Shown here in pieces: positions 21,356 through 31,177 of a stretch of DNA of 64,000 nt. Position numbers and translations under genes: made by a program. The notes under the pieces are model-generated. The model made no database searches, was not told the origin of the DNA, and was given only the letters and a program-made list of their open reading frames with translations. The stretch comes from Aradus depressus (Eukaryota > Arthropoda > Insecta > Hemiptera > Aradidae). Position 1 is the stretch's first letter; each line of letters begins with the position of its first letter. The stretch lies in the NCBI GenBank assembly GCA_963662175.1, contig OY759215.1, positions 10,901,079 to 10,965,078 on the forward strand, read 5' to 3'.

Positions 21356-21860
21356 AAAACCTTAGTTTCTGTCTTGTTCGCATTTAGCCTCAGCTTCTAT
21401 CTATTAAAACCTTATTTTCTATCCTGTTTGCTTTTAGTCTCAGCTTCCACCTATTAAAACCTTAGTTTCTGTCTTGTTCGCATTTAGCCTCAGCTTCCAC
21501 CTATTAAAACCTTAGTTTCTGTCCTGTTCGCATTTAGCCTCAGCTTCCACCTATTAAAACCTTAGTTTCTGTCTTGTTCGCATTTAGCCTCAGCTTCCAC
21601 CTATTAAAACCTTAGTTTCTGTCCTGTTCGAATTTAGCCTCAGCTTCCACCTATTAAAACCTTAGTTTCTGTCTTGTTCGCATTTAGCCTCAGCTTCCAC
21701 ATATTAAAACCTTAGTTTCTGTCCTGTTCGAATTTAGCTTCAGCTTCCACCTATTAAAACCTTAGTTTCTGTCTTGTTCGCATTTAGCCTCAGCTTCCAC
21801 CTATTAAAACCTTAGTTTCTGTCCTGTTTGAATTTAGCCTCAGCTTCCACCTATAAAACC
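21356..21860 (+). repeat. 50-bp satellite, 10 units, with 100-bp higher-order period
   Basis: Units start every 50 bp from 21361 (CTTAGTTTCTGTCTTGTTCG, CATTTAGCCTCAGCTTCCAC, CTATTAAAAC). From unit 3 onward two variants alternate. Odd units read GTCTTGTTCGC. Even units read GTCCTGTTCG or TTTG, mostly followed by AATTTAGC. The last unit ends CTATAAAACC. No gene is encoded. Confidence 0.95.
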
Positions 21861-22516
21861 AATGCGCTACGACATCCAGACCTTCTTGAAGCGTGCGCAC
21901 GGTCCTGTGACGACCTCGGTCCTGAGCTGTGAGGAGCGTGCACACATTAAATTTCATTCAAAACCTTTTCTACAAAAAAGAAAAAGTGTTGGAATGTTAG
22001 ATTATACTCCTTTGGAGAGAATTAACTACTGCATCTAGGTCTCAACGCTAATCTAACTGTGAAAAGATGGCCTTGGGGCAGCTCAAGTCTCCATCATTGG
22101 TCAATACTGGTCATTGTACACTAACTCAATCAATAGAACAGCTGACTGACTCACTAATCCACCTTCTCTTGACTCTCGTATATATATAACTATGCCTAGA
22201 TGATTCTATGAAATATGATTGGTCAGATTTAAAATGAACTAAAAGTGTCTGGAATGTTTACAAGTAATACCTTGGTCTAAAACAATCATTAGATGAATAA
22301 AAACATTATTAGTCAAAAACATTGTAAAATCAACCTTTAAAAACAAAAGGATCCAGGTTATTTGAATGAAAATAAACGTGAGTAAATTCAATAAATCCAT
22401 CTTAGAATGAAGAATTGTTATAAAAAAGACCATGTCGAGGACCGTTTTAGGTCAACAATCTGTAGGGACCAACAATAAATGAATCTGTGTGTACCAATTT
22501 ATTAATTTTTCTTATA
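21861..22516. other. No gene seen
   Basis: Unassigned sequence between the satellite and the BEL element. The 64-codon reverse frame is AT-rich noise. Confidence 0.4.
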
Positions 22517-22521
22517 GTGTC
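22517..22521 (+). other. BEL target-site duplication, left (GTGTC)
   Basis: GTGTC directly before the 5' LTR, repeated at 28742-28746 directly after the 3' LTR. A 5-bp duplication fits BEL/Pao integration. Confidence 0.9.
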
Positions 22522-23153
22522 TGTTTGGGCCTACTTTTGCTAGGGTAAGGCGGATAAATACATAAGTGAATTTCTCCCCACCCTTTGTACCTAGGGTACA
22601 GAGTACAACCCTAGCCATCTCAGTTTCGGACCCGGCGTCAACAAGTGTGGTTGTCCCCGGTCCTACTCTCGCGTGTTAGTCTCAAGTTTGTGTGAGTCTA
22701 GTGGAGTACCAGTCTAACTGTCGTGGGTACAGTACGGCTTTACGTCCCGTTCTGTATTATAGTTAATGGTTACTCAAAGTGTGCCTATCGTGTAAGAGTA
22801 CGGTTTTACATGCCATCTCTTGTGGAGTCATAGCCACTCATAGTGTTATAGTAAAGCCCTGTTCTTTCTGTATAGCCTGGCCAGGCAATATATAAGTAGT
22901 TCAATTATATCAGTGTTCCCCCACCTTATGTATCTTATAGATTCGACTGGACCACAGTGCAGACTGCAATCTGTAAGTACATAGTTTAAGGAAATATTAG
23001 AATAATAGAATTTGCCTCAATTTATGTTAAGGATCAATGTTTTGGTCCTGAGTTGCCTCAATTTATGTTAAGCTGGTCTTCTCCCGGAACCAGCTCTATC
23101 GAATACAGTCCACTACAGAGAGCTTGCCGTGTCTACAAAGTTGTGCGTAGACA
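22522..23153 (+). repeat. 5' LTR of BEL/Pao element
   Basis: Starts TGTTTGGGCC and ends GTGCGTAGACA. Identical to the 3' LTR except T at 22828 versus G at 28416. Contains an internal direct repeat of TTGCCTCAATTTATGTTAAG. Confidence 0.95.
22889..22896 (+). promoter_or_regulatory. Probable TATA box in 5' LTR
   Basis: TATATAAG about 265 bp before the LTR end, preceded by GC-richer sequence. Duplicated in the 3' LTR at 28477-28484. Confidence 0.5.
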
Positions 23154-23159
23154 TGTTTT

Positions 23160-23174
23160 TGGTCCTAAGCCGGG
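23160..23174 (+). other. Candidate primer-binding site
   Basis: TGGTCCTAAGCCGGG starts 6 bp after the 5' LTR. Its first seven bases complement AGGACCA, the 3' end expected of insect tRNA-Tyr. Further complementarity needs a 2-nt gap and one mismatch, so the primer identity is tentative. Confidence 0.4.
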
Positions 23175-23499
23175 TCGGATTAAATGTTTTGATCCAAATT
23201 TGGCAAAATTCTGTTCTTTTAATAATTTCTTGAACGTGCTTGTCTGGCCGACATGATCCGTGCATGAAAATAACTGCTACTCCAAAGTTGTTACTGGAGT
23301 AACATTTTCATTCTAAAATCACAGTTACTAGATACGTGCTCTCAGTAACATATTGTGATTTTGGTAACCTGCTACTGGTTATCTATCTCTCGTGTTGATT
23401 AATCATAAAATGTGTTTGAATTTACAATCAATTGTAAATTTAGTTTAAACTAATTATTAATTTCATATGTGTCTTATAATTGTTTTCTATTACATGATT

Positions 23500-23612
23500 G
23501 CAATTAGTTTTTCTTACGTGCTTATAATTAGTTCTTACGTGTTTATAAATTTCTCTTTCGTGTTATAATTAGTTTTCTCTTGTGTTTATAATATTTCTTA
23601 CGTGCGTAAATT
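23500..23612 (+). repeat. Leader repeats of BEL element
   Basis: About five imperfect copies of TTCTTACGTGTTTATAATTAG precede the gag start. Their function is unknown. Confidence 0.5.
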
Positions 23613-23699
23613 AGTATTCATTATGGATTCGAAAACATTGAAGAGTTTCAATATTTTAAAGCTCAAAAATTTTTTCAAAAAACTATTTTACAAAATATT

Positions 23700-26144
23700 G
23701 TGCAAATTCATTCGTTTATAGAAAGTGTAAAACTTGATAACAGTTTAAAATTTGTGTTTAAAGTAATGATTCCTAACTTGGAATCAAGTTATCAAGAATT
23801 TTCCGATACCTATTCTAAAATAGTGGAGTGTTACGCTATATCTGACATACCAATACCCCAAGAGATGACAGATATGCAACTGAGTGTAAATCTAATGTTT
23901 TATAAGGTAAAAGGTTACTACGAATCGATTTTTTCAAATAGTGAAGAAAAAATTTGTGTTGTTGATTCAAAAAACTTTTCCGTAAACAATCCGTTACCCA
24001 CAATAAGTCTCCCTGAGTTTACAGGAGATTGTCTTAAATGGTGTACATTCAAGGATCTTTTCATTTCAATTGTTCATCAGAATGAGCGTTTATCACATTC
24101 TATGAAGTTCAATTACCTCAAAAGTTGTCTGAAAGGTAAGGCTTTATCTCTTATAAATCATCTCAGTATTTCAGATTCCAATTACTCCATCGCATGGACA
24201 GCTTTATTAGAACATTATGACTCCAATCGTACTATAGCCATAGAAATACTGGAACAGATGTTGAGTTTTCCTAGTTTTTATACCAATTCACCGGATAACC
24301 TGGACAGATTTCTGTCGACCTTTGCGGAGTTAGGTCTAGCATTTAATCAGTTGTCTATTCCTAATGTCAGTGAGTTTCTCTTGTTTTATATAGCCTTCAA
24401 GGTCCTAGATCCAGATAGCAAAAAACAATTCTTGTTGGAGAACAGCAAAGTCGAGTTTCCTACTCTGGAAAAATTGGTAGAGTTCGTGAAGAACCATAGA
24501 AAGGCTATGGGTGAAACTAAAGTCAAACCTTGCACTGAGCCTAAGGTAAATTCTCCAAAAAATAAGGTAAGTTCTTATCATAAGGTAAGCCTTATTAGTT
24601 CTCGTACTGGTGTTATAAGTTCTCTTACTACTTGTTTATATTGTGATAAACAACACAGGATATTTGTTTGTCCTGAATTCAAATCTCTTAGTTCGTTTCA
24701 GAGAAATAGTTTTGTTAAAAGTAAGAACTGTTGTTTTAATTGCTTATCTCCAAATCACAAAGTGAAAGTATGCCCATCTCGCGGCCGTTGTTATAATTGC
24801 AAATTAAAACATCATTCTTTATTGTGTTTCAAGAAGTTTTCACGAATAGCATCTCCTATAGATCGTTCTCGTGATAATCAGGTTCGTACAGTGTCACAAG
24901 AACCCTTAAAGGGTCCCTCTGATGTTACTCAGTTGAGTTCGTGCTCAGCTCAAGTGACAAATACTGTCTCCTCGTTTACAGTTCTTTTGGGAACTGCTGT
25001 TATTTGTGTTCGTGGAAAAGGAGGCAGAGTTCATCATCTTAGGGCACTTATAGATCCTGGAAGCCAAGCTAGTTATATTACTGCTTCATGTGTTCAAATC
25101 CTCGGTTTGAAGAAGCAGCGTGCGAATGTTACGTGTTCTGGTATTGGCGACATGCCGTCCCAATCTCCTTCAGGTGTTGTTAATTTGTTGATACACCCTG
25201 AGAAATCAAAGACAAGTTTGTGCACTCAAGCATTTGTTATTCCTAAGATAACAAATCTGCAACCTTCAGTGAATCTTTCTCCTTCGGTTTGTGATAACTT
25301 TAACCATTTAAAGTTAGCCGATCCCAAGTTTTATATACCTAGTGATATTCATGTTCTTATAGGCGCTGAGTTATTTAGTTCAATTATAACTGGTGAAAAA
25401 ATAACGTTTCCTCCTGGTGTTCCTACAGCGTGGAATTCAGTCTTTGGTTATGTGTTAATGGGTCAGTGTGGCACCCAAAGTGTTGAAACCAAAAGACCAG
25501 TTCAAACACTTACATCTACTGTAAGTGTTAAGTTAAATTGTGAAGTTAATAAACTCCTCCAGCAGTTCTGGGAGTTAGAGGAAATTCCTTCAGCCAGTAG
25601 TGTGTCTTTGAGTCCCGAAGAAGTGCTAGCTGAAGAAATGTTTACCAATCTTCATTACCGTGAAGAATCAGGTAGTTATGTAGTTCCACTACTTGTGAAA
25701 CCTGATGAAAGTTCAAAGTTAGGTTCATCCTTCAATAGTGCATCTATGCGTCTTAATTCTGTTAAAGGAAAATTTGTGAAAATTTCTCAGTTTGATGAGT
25801 TTTGTTATACAGTTAATCTGTCACCAACAGCTAATAAGAAGAGAGCAGTTCTCTCTAATATAGCTCGTGTTTTAGATCCGCCTAGTAGGATCGGTCCTGT
25901 TACAGTCTGGGCTAAGCAATTTCTTCAGAAATTGTGGCGTTTAGGTCTAGACTGGGATACCCTCTTGCCTGAGCAGGAATGTAGTGAATGGCAAATGTTT
26001 GTCACTTCTCTCAAACTAGTTTCGCAGTTTCGTGTTCCAAGAATCATTCTTCCCCCTGATTCTGTAGAGTGCAGTCTCATTGGATTTTGTGACGCCAGTG
26101 AGAAAGGTTATGCTGCAGTTGTGTATTTACGCAGCCAGAATTAA
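23700..26144 (+). CDS. BEL/Pao Gag-protease-(RT-deleted)-RNase H N-term polyprotein
   Basis: 814 codons from a GTG. The frame is open from 23610 with no in-frame ATG before 23766. The plausible ATG at 23623 is one frame off, suggesting a 1-base deletion just after it. Residues ~99-270 match the Gag-like DUF1759 family (LPEFTGDCLKW). Zinc-knuckle-type C/H motifs lie at 312-324, 345-358 and 364-376. The aspartic protease motif DPGSQASYI is at 452-460 and VLIGAELFSS at 552-561. LGSSFNSASMRLNSVKGKF (674-692) is the region just before RT. It is followed at once by SPTANKKRAVLSNIARVLDP (708-727), which normally lies after RT. The whole RT core, including YxDD, is missing in frame, with the junction near nt 25775. 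RNase H begins at FCDASEKGYAA with D798. The frame ends by a 1-base deletion; the continuation is in the next frame from 26141. Confidence 0.9.
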   Translation: MQIHSFIESVKLDNSLKFVFKVMIPNLESSYQEFSDTYSKIVECYAISDIPIPQEMTDMQLSVNLMFYKVKGYYESIFSNSEEKICVVDSKNFSVNNPLPTISLPEFTGDCLKWCTFKDLFISIVHQNERLSHSMKFNYLKSCLKGKALSLINHLSISDSNYSIAWTALLEHYDSNRTIAIEILEQMLSFPSFYTNSPDNLDRFLSTFAELGLAFNQLSIPNVSEFLLFYIAFKVLDPDSKKQFLLENSKVEFPTLEKLVEFVKNHRKAMGETKVKPCTEPKVNSPKNKVSSYHKVSLISSRTGVISSLTTCLYCDKQHRIFVCPEFKSLSSFQRNSFVKSKNCCFNCLSPNHKVKVCPSRGRCYNCKLKHHSLLCFKKFSRIASPIDRSRDNQVRTVSQEPLKGPSDVTQLSSCSAQVTNTVSSFTVLLGTAVICVRGKGGRVHHLRALIDPGSQASYITASCVQILGLKKQRANVTCSGIGDMPSQSPSGVVNLLIHPEKSKTSLCTQAFVIPKITNLQPSVNLSPSVCDNFNHLKLADPKFYIPSDIHVLIGAELFSSIITGEKITFPPGVPTAWNSVFGYVLMGQCGTQSVETKRPVQTLTSTVSVKLNCEVNKLLQQFWELEEIPSASSVSLSPEEVLAEEMFTNLHYREESGSYVVPLLVKPDESSKLGSSFNSASMRLNSVKGKFVKISQFDEFCYTVNLSPTANKKRAVLSNIARVLDPPSRIGPVTVWAKQFLQKLWRLGLDWDTLLPEQECSEWQMFVTSLKLVSQFRVPRIILPPDSVECSLIGFCDASEKGYAAVVYLRSQN

Positions 26145-26170
26145 GTGAAAGTGGAAGTTCACACCTTCTG

Positions 26171-27685
26171 ATGGCCAAAACTAAAGTTGCGCCAGTTAAA
26201 CCAGTTACTATACCTCGTTTAGAACTTCTAGGTGCAGTTCACCTTATGAAGTTAGTGAATCACGTTCATGAAGCTCTGTGTGCTTCAGTGATTATTTCCA
26301 ATGTGTTAACATTTACGGACTCCTCCGTTGTGTTGAGTTGGCTCAGAACAGAGCCACATAAGTTACAGACGTTCGTGTGTCATCGTGTTGTTTCCATTCT
26401 CAGTTCACCTGTTACACTGAATTGGAACCATGTTTCTTCTCAAGATAATCCAGCCGATGTCGCCTCTAAAGGATGTTTACCTGCTCAGTTTCTACAGGAT
26501 CCTCTTTGGCTTCATGGTCCCATCTGGCTCACTTCATCCATAGGTGAGTGGCCTAAATCTCGAGAAGGTAATATTAGTGAAGTTCCTGAGTTAAGAGTTA
26601 GCACTCTTGTGGCGTCTACACAAGACGTTTCGTTTGACATAGAAGATCAACTAGCAACATGTTCGAACTTTTCCAAGCTTCAGCGTTCTATAGCTTATTG
26701 GTTAAGATACATGCGAAATCTGAGATTATCTCCGAAGGTGGTTGGCCAGTTATCTCTTGGAGAGTTACACCAATCTACTTTAGCGTTAGTTAAGATGACT
26801 CAACAGAAGTATTTCGCTCAAGATATTATAGCTATTAGAAAAGGCAAAGAATGCTCTGCTCAGCTCAAATCGCTGACTCCAGTTCTTGATCCCCAAGGTC
26901 TTTTACTGGTGGGTGGAAGACTTCAAAATTCTGATCTTAGTTTCTATGCTCAACACCCAATGATTTTACCCAAATCAAGCGTTGTTACGGAACTTCTCTT
27001 ACAACATTATCATAATTTGTTTTTACATGTTGGAGCTAATACGCTCAATTATTTACTTCGGTCAAAGTTTTGGATTATATCCTCTCGTTGCGCCATACGT
27101 CGTGTTTTGCGTATGTGCCATGTGTGTCGCAAGTGCAATGCTCACCCTGTTGTTCCTCTAATGGGCAATTTGCCTGCGCCTCAAGTTAGTTACTCTCGTC
27201 CATTTCTACATAGTGGTGTAGATTTAGCTGGACCATTCCTTGTTAAGGAATCTCTGCGCAGGAACTCTAAGCAGTTCAAAGCTTACCTGTGTATCTTCGT
27301 GTGTCTATCTGTTAAAGCAGTTCATCTTGAACTAGTGTCTGCTCTTTCCTCGGAAGCGTTTCTTGCCGCATTTGACCGATTTACAAGTCGAAGAGGTCTG
27401 TGCTCAAATGTTTACTCCGATGAAGGTCGCAATTTTGTAGGAGCCGATAGAATCCTACGTGAAGCTTACAGAACATTGTTCACAGCTGACGTCCTACCGT
27501 CAGCTATGTCCAAGCGCCCAGTTACTTGGCATTTCCAACCTCCATTTACTCCTAACGTTGGCGGTATTTGGGAGGCAAATATTCGTTTTGCTAAGTCACA
27601 TCTTACAAATGTGATTGGCAACCAAGCTTTGTTGTTTGTTGAATACACGCGACCAGTATCTAAGCTAGTCAAGGTGTCAGTTTAA
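26171..27685 (+). CDS. BEL/Pao RNase H C-term plus truncated integrase
   Basis: 504 codons from the first ATG. Coding continues from the preceding ORF through a -1 offset at 26141. RNase H acidic residues continue with E18 (IPRLELLG), D50 (TFTDSS) and D96 (NPADVASKG), so with D798 upstream the catalytic set is present but split by the frameshift. The integrase zinc domain has H281, H286 and C316-x2-C319. The core has D351 (GVDLAGP), D417 (YSDEGRNFVGA) and E468 (GGIWEANIRFAKSHL), so the DDE triad is present. After GNQALLFVEYT (483-493) the protein jumps to RPVSKL (494-499), a motif normally near the very end of BEL Pol. The intervening C-terminal region is therefore deleted in frame, with the junction near nt 27650. 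Confidence 0.9.
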   Translation: MAKTKVAPVKPVTIPRLELLGAVHLMKLVNHVHEALCASVIISNVLTFTDSSVVLSWLRTEPHKLQTFVCHRVVSILSSPVTLNWNHVSSQDNPADVASKGCLPAQFLQDPLWLHGPIWLTSSIGEWPKSREGNISEVPELRVSTLVASTQDVSFDIEDQLATCSNFSKLQRSIAYWLRYMRNLRLSPKVVGQLSLGELHQSTLALVKMTQQKYFAQDIIAIRKGKECSAQLKSLTPVLDPQGLLLVGGRLQNSDLSFYAQHPMILPKSSVVTELLLQHYHNLFLHVGANTLNYLLRSKFWIISSRCAIRRVLRMCHVCRKCNAHPVVPLMGNLPAPQVSYSRPFLHSGVDLAGPFLVKESLRRNSKQFKAYLCIFVCLSVKAVHLELVSALSSEAFLAAFDRFTSRRGLCSNVYSDEGRNFVGADRILREAYRTLFTADVLPSAMSKRPVTWHFQPPFTPNVGGIWEANIRFAKSHLTNVIGNQALLFVEYTRPVSKLVKVSV

Positions 27686-27854
27686 GTTTCATTAGTGCTC
27701 TCTCGCTCTCCATAGAGTGTTGTGTTCCCATTCCGAGGGCTTCCCCAGCGCGAAGTCTTCAGTGATAGCCCCCTCTGAAGTGAAGAACGCAGTGTGGTTC
27801 CTTACTTCCTTCTCAATCCTTTCCCTTATCCCCTCTTGGTTTGCGAGAGAGCTG

Positions 27855-27994
27855 TAATTCTTAGAAGTTTATTTGATTTTTTCTTAGTTGAATAAGTTTC
27901 TTTAATCCTTTTTGTGTTCTAGGATAATTCTTAGAAGTTTATTTGATTTTTTTCTTAGTTGAGTAAGTTTCTTTAATTATTTTGTGATGTGTGA
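27855..27994 (+). repeat. 70-bp tandem duplication in BEL 3' UTR
   Basis: TAATTCTTAGAAGTTTATTT recurs 70 bp apart (27855 and 27925) with matching downstream sequence. No function assigned. Confidence 0.75.
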
Positions 27995-28099
27995 TTCTAT
28001 AGTGATTCGTTTATGTTTGCGATATCACTCTATTGTGTAGTTTGTTCACTATGTGTAAGGCTCACATAACTCACGTTTGAAAAATTAGTTCAAATTTTT

Positions 28100-28109
28100 G
28101 GTGGGTGTA
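28100..28109 (+). other. Candidate polypurine tract
   Basis: GGTGGGTGTA immediately precedes the 3' LTR. It is short and imperfect, but in the position where plus-strand priming is expected. Confidence 0.45.
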
Positions 28110-28741
28110 TGTTTGGGCCTACTTTTGCTAGGGTAAGGCGGATAAATACATAAGTGAATTTCTCCCCACCCTTTGTACCTAGGGTACAGAGTACAACCCT
28201 AGCCATCTCAGTTTCGGACCCGGCGTCAACAAGTGTGGTTGTCCCCGGTCCTACTCTCGCGTGTTAGTCTCAAGTTTGTGTGAGTCTAGTGGAGTACCAG
28301 TCTAACTGTCGTGGGTACAGTACGGCTTTACGTCCCGTTCTGTATTATAGTTAATGGTTACTCAAAGTGTGCCTATCGTGTAAGAGTACGGTTTTACATG
28401 CCATCTCTTGTGGAGGCATAGCCACTCATAGTGTTATAGTAAAGCCCTGTTCTTTCTGTATAGCCTGGCCAGGCAATATATAAGTAGTTCAATTATATCA
28501 GTGTTCCCCCACCTTATGTATCTTATAGATTCGACTGGACCACAGTGCAGACTGCAATCTGTAAGTACATAGTTTAAGGAAATATTAGAATAATAGAATT
28601 TGCCTCAATTTATGTTAAGGATCAATGTTTTGGTCCTGAGTTGCCTCAATTTATGTTAAGCTGGTCTTCTCCCGGAACCAGCTCTATCGAATACAGTCCA
28701 CTACAGAGAGCTTGCCGTGTCTACAAAGTTGTGCGTAGACA
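28110..28741 (+). repeat. 3' LTR of BEL/Pao element
   Basis: 632 bp, one base different from the 5' LTR. Followed by GTGTC (28742-28746), the right copy of the target duplication. Confidence 0.95.
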
Positions 28742-28761
28742 GTGTCAGAAAAAAAAAAAAA

Positions 28762-28782
28762 AAAATTGATTTACGTGAGAAC

Positions 28783-28827
<45 letters not shown>

Positions 28828-28940
28828 CTCAGTTATGAGAAAACGGTTAATCTTATTCAAAAATGGTTCTTATCACAAATATTTCTATATTAAATTTCCA
28901 ATTGTCCATGCGTCTTTAAATCAAAAAAGTAATGTTTAAA
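28762..28940 (+). repeat. R2 fragment with T43 run (BEL insertion target)
   Basis: TTGATTTACGTGAGAACGGT is interrupted by a 43-T run (28785-28827). R2 then continues as GAAAACGGTTAATCTTATTC and AAATTTCCAATTG. The BEL element therefore sits in or beside an R2 copy. The T run may be partly an assembly or sequencing effect. Confidence 0.55.
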
Positions 28941-29035
28941 TAATAGTAAGACATGGCAATGAATTTTAAGTTATCTTCTTATTTTTTTGGTATTTTATTA
29001 AAAAGGATAAAAATAAAGAAAAAAATTAAATTTAT

Positions 29036-29240
29036 GTGATGTGGCCATAACAGGACTCTTTTATACCAACCACTTCTTTACAGATCACTCTTCTTCTCCC
29101 TCCCTTCCTCAAATTCACTTCATACTGGCATTACTTGTGGTATATTAAAGCCTCTCAGAATTACGCTGTACAATCACAAATGCCGAAGCCAACCCACTAC
29201 TTTCAAATATCCAGCAATGCCACTGTTATGGCCACATGTA
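29036..29240. mobile_element. Hairpin MITE (CCATAACAGG family)
   Basis: Left end GATGTGGCCATAACAGGACTC, right end ACTGTTATGGCCACAT, with TTCATACTGGCATTAC and CCAGCAATGCC as inner complementary parts. The right arm is shortened. Confidence 0.7.
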
Positions 29241-29265
29241 TTTTTTTTTGGGTTGCAAGGTTAAA

Positions 29266-29385
29266 TTAGTTAGTTATTGTGACTCATGCCCGGGCTTTAA
29301 CTAAGAGGTTATTTCGCCTACTACTAGAGCGCTCTTTCGTTGCTCTGGTGGAAATGAGCCCGACTCTACTGTAGAGGTTATAAAT
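29266..29385 (-). repeat. SINE-A 3' fragment
   Basis: Tail TTAGTTAGTTATTGTGACTC, then the last ~100 bp of the body. Confidence 0.7.
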
Positions 29386-29639
29386 TCTGATTTTTATATT
29401 TTAGATTTTCTATTATTTTCTTGGTGCCTTAAATCATATCTTAATTTTTAATGATTAATTTGCATTTTCAATTTCAAATGCGCAAAATATGTAAATAAAA
29501 AAAATTAAAAAGGGAAAAAATATCCAAATATGCAATAATGACCTTTTATGCTCAAAACTGCAAAAATATGACACCTTTTAATTTTCAAATTCTAAACACC
29601 ATAAGGATGGCACCTGTTAATTTTCCGCGAAATCTATCG

Positions 29640-29870
29640 AAGGGGAGGGGGGTCAGAGAAAGGGCTCGACTCAAATATCTCAATAACTGCCGATGAAATG
29701 AATATATCGATACAATATTTAGTACGAGGATTTAGGAGCCCCTATGTTAGTGATTTGTTGAATATTACCGCAAACGGTCGACTGGTTTTGGAGAGGGAGC
29801 GAAAAGTTAATTGATTAATTCGTACTGGGGAAGTACACTGCCGGGGAATTACCGACGACTTCTTTTTTTA
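29640..29870 (-). repeat. R1 family
   Basis: Ends ATTAATTCGTACTGGGGAAG then TACACTGCCGGGGAATTACC. Carries ATATCTCAATAACTGCCG and TTGGTTTTGGAGAGGGAGCG-like blocks. Confidence 0.6.
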
Positions 29871-29883
29871 TGGGGAAGGTTAA

Positions 29884-30150
29884 ATTAGTTAGTTATTGAG
29901 AGCGCTCTTTCGTCGCTCTGATGGAAATGAGTGTGGGGAATCATAAATTGTGCCTACACAGTTTTATTCACTTATGTCTTAAACATATACCATTGTACAG
30001 GCTCGGGACTATCGCTTAAAGTTCCATCCGAAGGACGGCATGCCCAATTTTTTTTTCACCTTCCAGATAAAAAAACATAAAAGCCTCGGACGGGTTTCGA
30101 ATTCACGATCTTGAGCTCAGAGAACAGGCATGCTGCTTCTGAGCAACCGG
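29884..30150 (-). repeat. SINE-A, diverged, deleted near tail
   Basis: Tail TTAGTTAGTTATTG directly joined to GAGCGCTCTTTCGTCGC. Head complement ends TTCTGAGCAACCGG. Confidence 0.8.
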
Positions 30151-30561
30151 AAAATTAGTAATTGAGATGACAATGTACATGACCTTGTTAATAAATATTT
30201 AAAAAAAGAAAATTTATTTTTCAACTCTATTATAGAGGTTGACATTTTGTCAGATTTATGTCACTTTATCATGCATTTCATTATGCAAAGCCATGCAAAT
30301 TAAGCAGTTACTTAACAATTCCAGATCAGGGCTCTAGTACTAGTAAATGGCTTATTTAAATAGGACATATTTCAAGGATTCTTTATTATGAAGGATTGAG
30401 ATCCATTTTACTTTTTTTTTTTAAATGATCAAAAAAGACCTGAAGGGAATGTAAAACACATCGCCATCTTGTCTATTTCAGACGTATGAATAATGAATAT
30501 CGATACAAGAAGGAGGAGACATGTGTTCATTTTCATGTCAAGTGGGCCTTATGAAAAAAAC

Positions 30562-30750
30562 AAAGTCAGTGAATCACCGGTTATGTACTTCCCCTCAATG
30601 AATTAATCATTAATGAATTAATCAATCAAGTTGTTGCTCTCTTTCCAAAACAGATGTTCCGTTTGGGTTAAAAATCAGTCAAATATCTAAGTCAAGTATT
30701 TAGATAGGGGCGTCTCATAATAAAGGTTGTGTCAATGCATTCATTACATC
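30562..30750 (+). repeat. R1 family (left part, interrupted by F1)
   Basis: GTCAGTGAATCACCGG, TGTACTTCCCC, a local duplication of AATGAATTAATC, then TGCATTCATTACATC where F1 inserted. R1 resumes at 31336. Confidence 0.65.
30738..30750 (+). other. F1 target duplication, left (13 bp)
   Basis: CATTCATTACATC, repeated exactly at 31336-31348. It is an R1 motif, and joining the two flanks restores ordinary R1 sequence. Confidence 0.85.
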
Positions 30751-30796
30751 TTTTTTGAACACTTATATTGTGAAATTCCACAAACATATACTTAAA

Positions 30797-30832
30797 TGCG
30801 TACCGGTTTCGGCTTACGCCATCGTCAGCACA
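30797..30832 (-). ncRNA. Hammerhead ribozyme motif, type I-like (F1 left)
   Basis: Reverse-strand order: stem I UGUG/CGCA (one G-U), core CUGACGA, extra U, stem II GGC/GCC with GUAA loop, GAA box, palindromic helix III ACCGGU, H17=A. All core positions fit the hammerhead consensus apart from the extra U before stem II. Confidence 0.65.
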
Positions 30833-31177
30833 ATGTTCAACAATAATTCAGATATTTGGCAGGCATACATATTTATATTAACCTAAGAGTACCTGAGGTA
30901 AAAGGGTCCCCTTAGGGAGGGGGCTTTGGTAAAACCAGGGGGGTGGAAGTCTATATTCTAACTGTAATATCTAACTGTGCACTTATTTGAAAACCAAGAA
31001 AATAAAATTAAAATAGAACTAAAAACTAACATTACAAGAAAACAATATAACAAATGTACAATATATAGCTATGTAGGAAGTTATTTAACCTAGATTAATG
31101 TTGTAATGGATATTTGTTATCTGAAAGGGATTATCAAAGGAGAAAATTTGCCAAATATCTGAATTATTGTTGAACAT

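Larger units (their letters stand above)
22522..28741 (+). mobile_element. BEL/Pao LTR retrotransposon, RT-deleted, very young
   Basis: A 6,220-bp element bounded by 632-bp LTRs and a 5-bp duplication. The internal region encodes, in order, a Gag-like DUF1759 region, zinc knuckles, aspartic protease, RNase H, integrase zinc-binding domain and most of the integrase core. The reverse-transcriptase palm/fingers segment with its YxDD motif is absent, and most of the integrase C-terminal region is also absent. Two single-base frame breaks are present, just after the likely gag ATG and at 26141. The LTRs differ at one of 632 positions, so the element must have transposed recently despite encoding no RT. 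The enzymes were therefore probably supplied in trans by an intact relative. It inserted into R2-type sequence, which resumes after the right flank. Confidence 0.93.

Noticed and set aside
21356..21860. CRISPR-like array
   Set aside because: The 50-bp units are contiguous with no unique spacers. It is a tandem satellite in a eukaryotic context.
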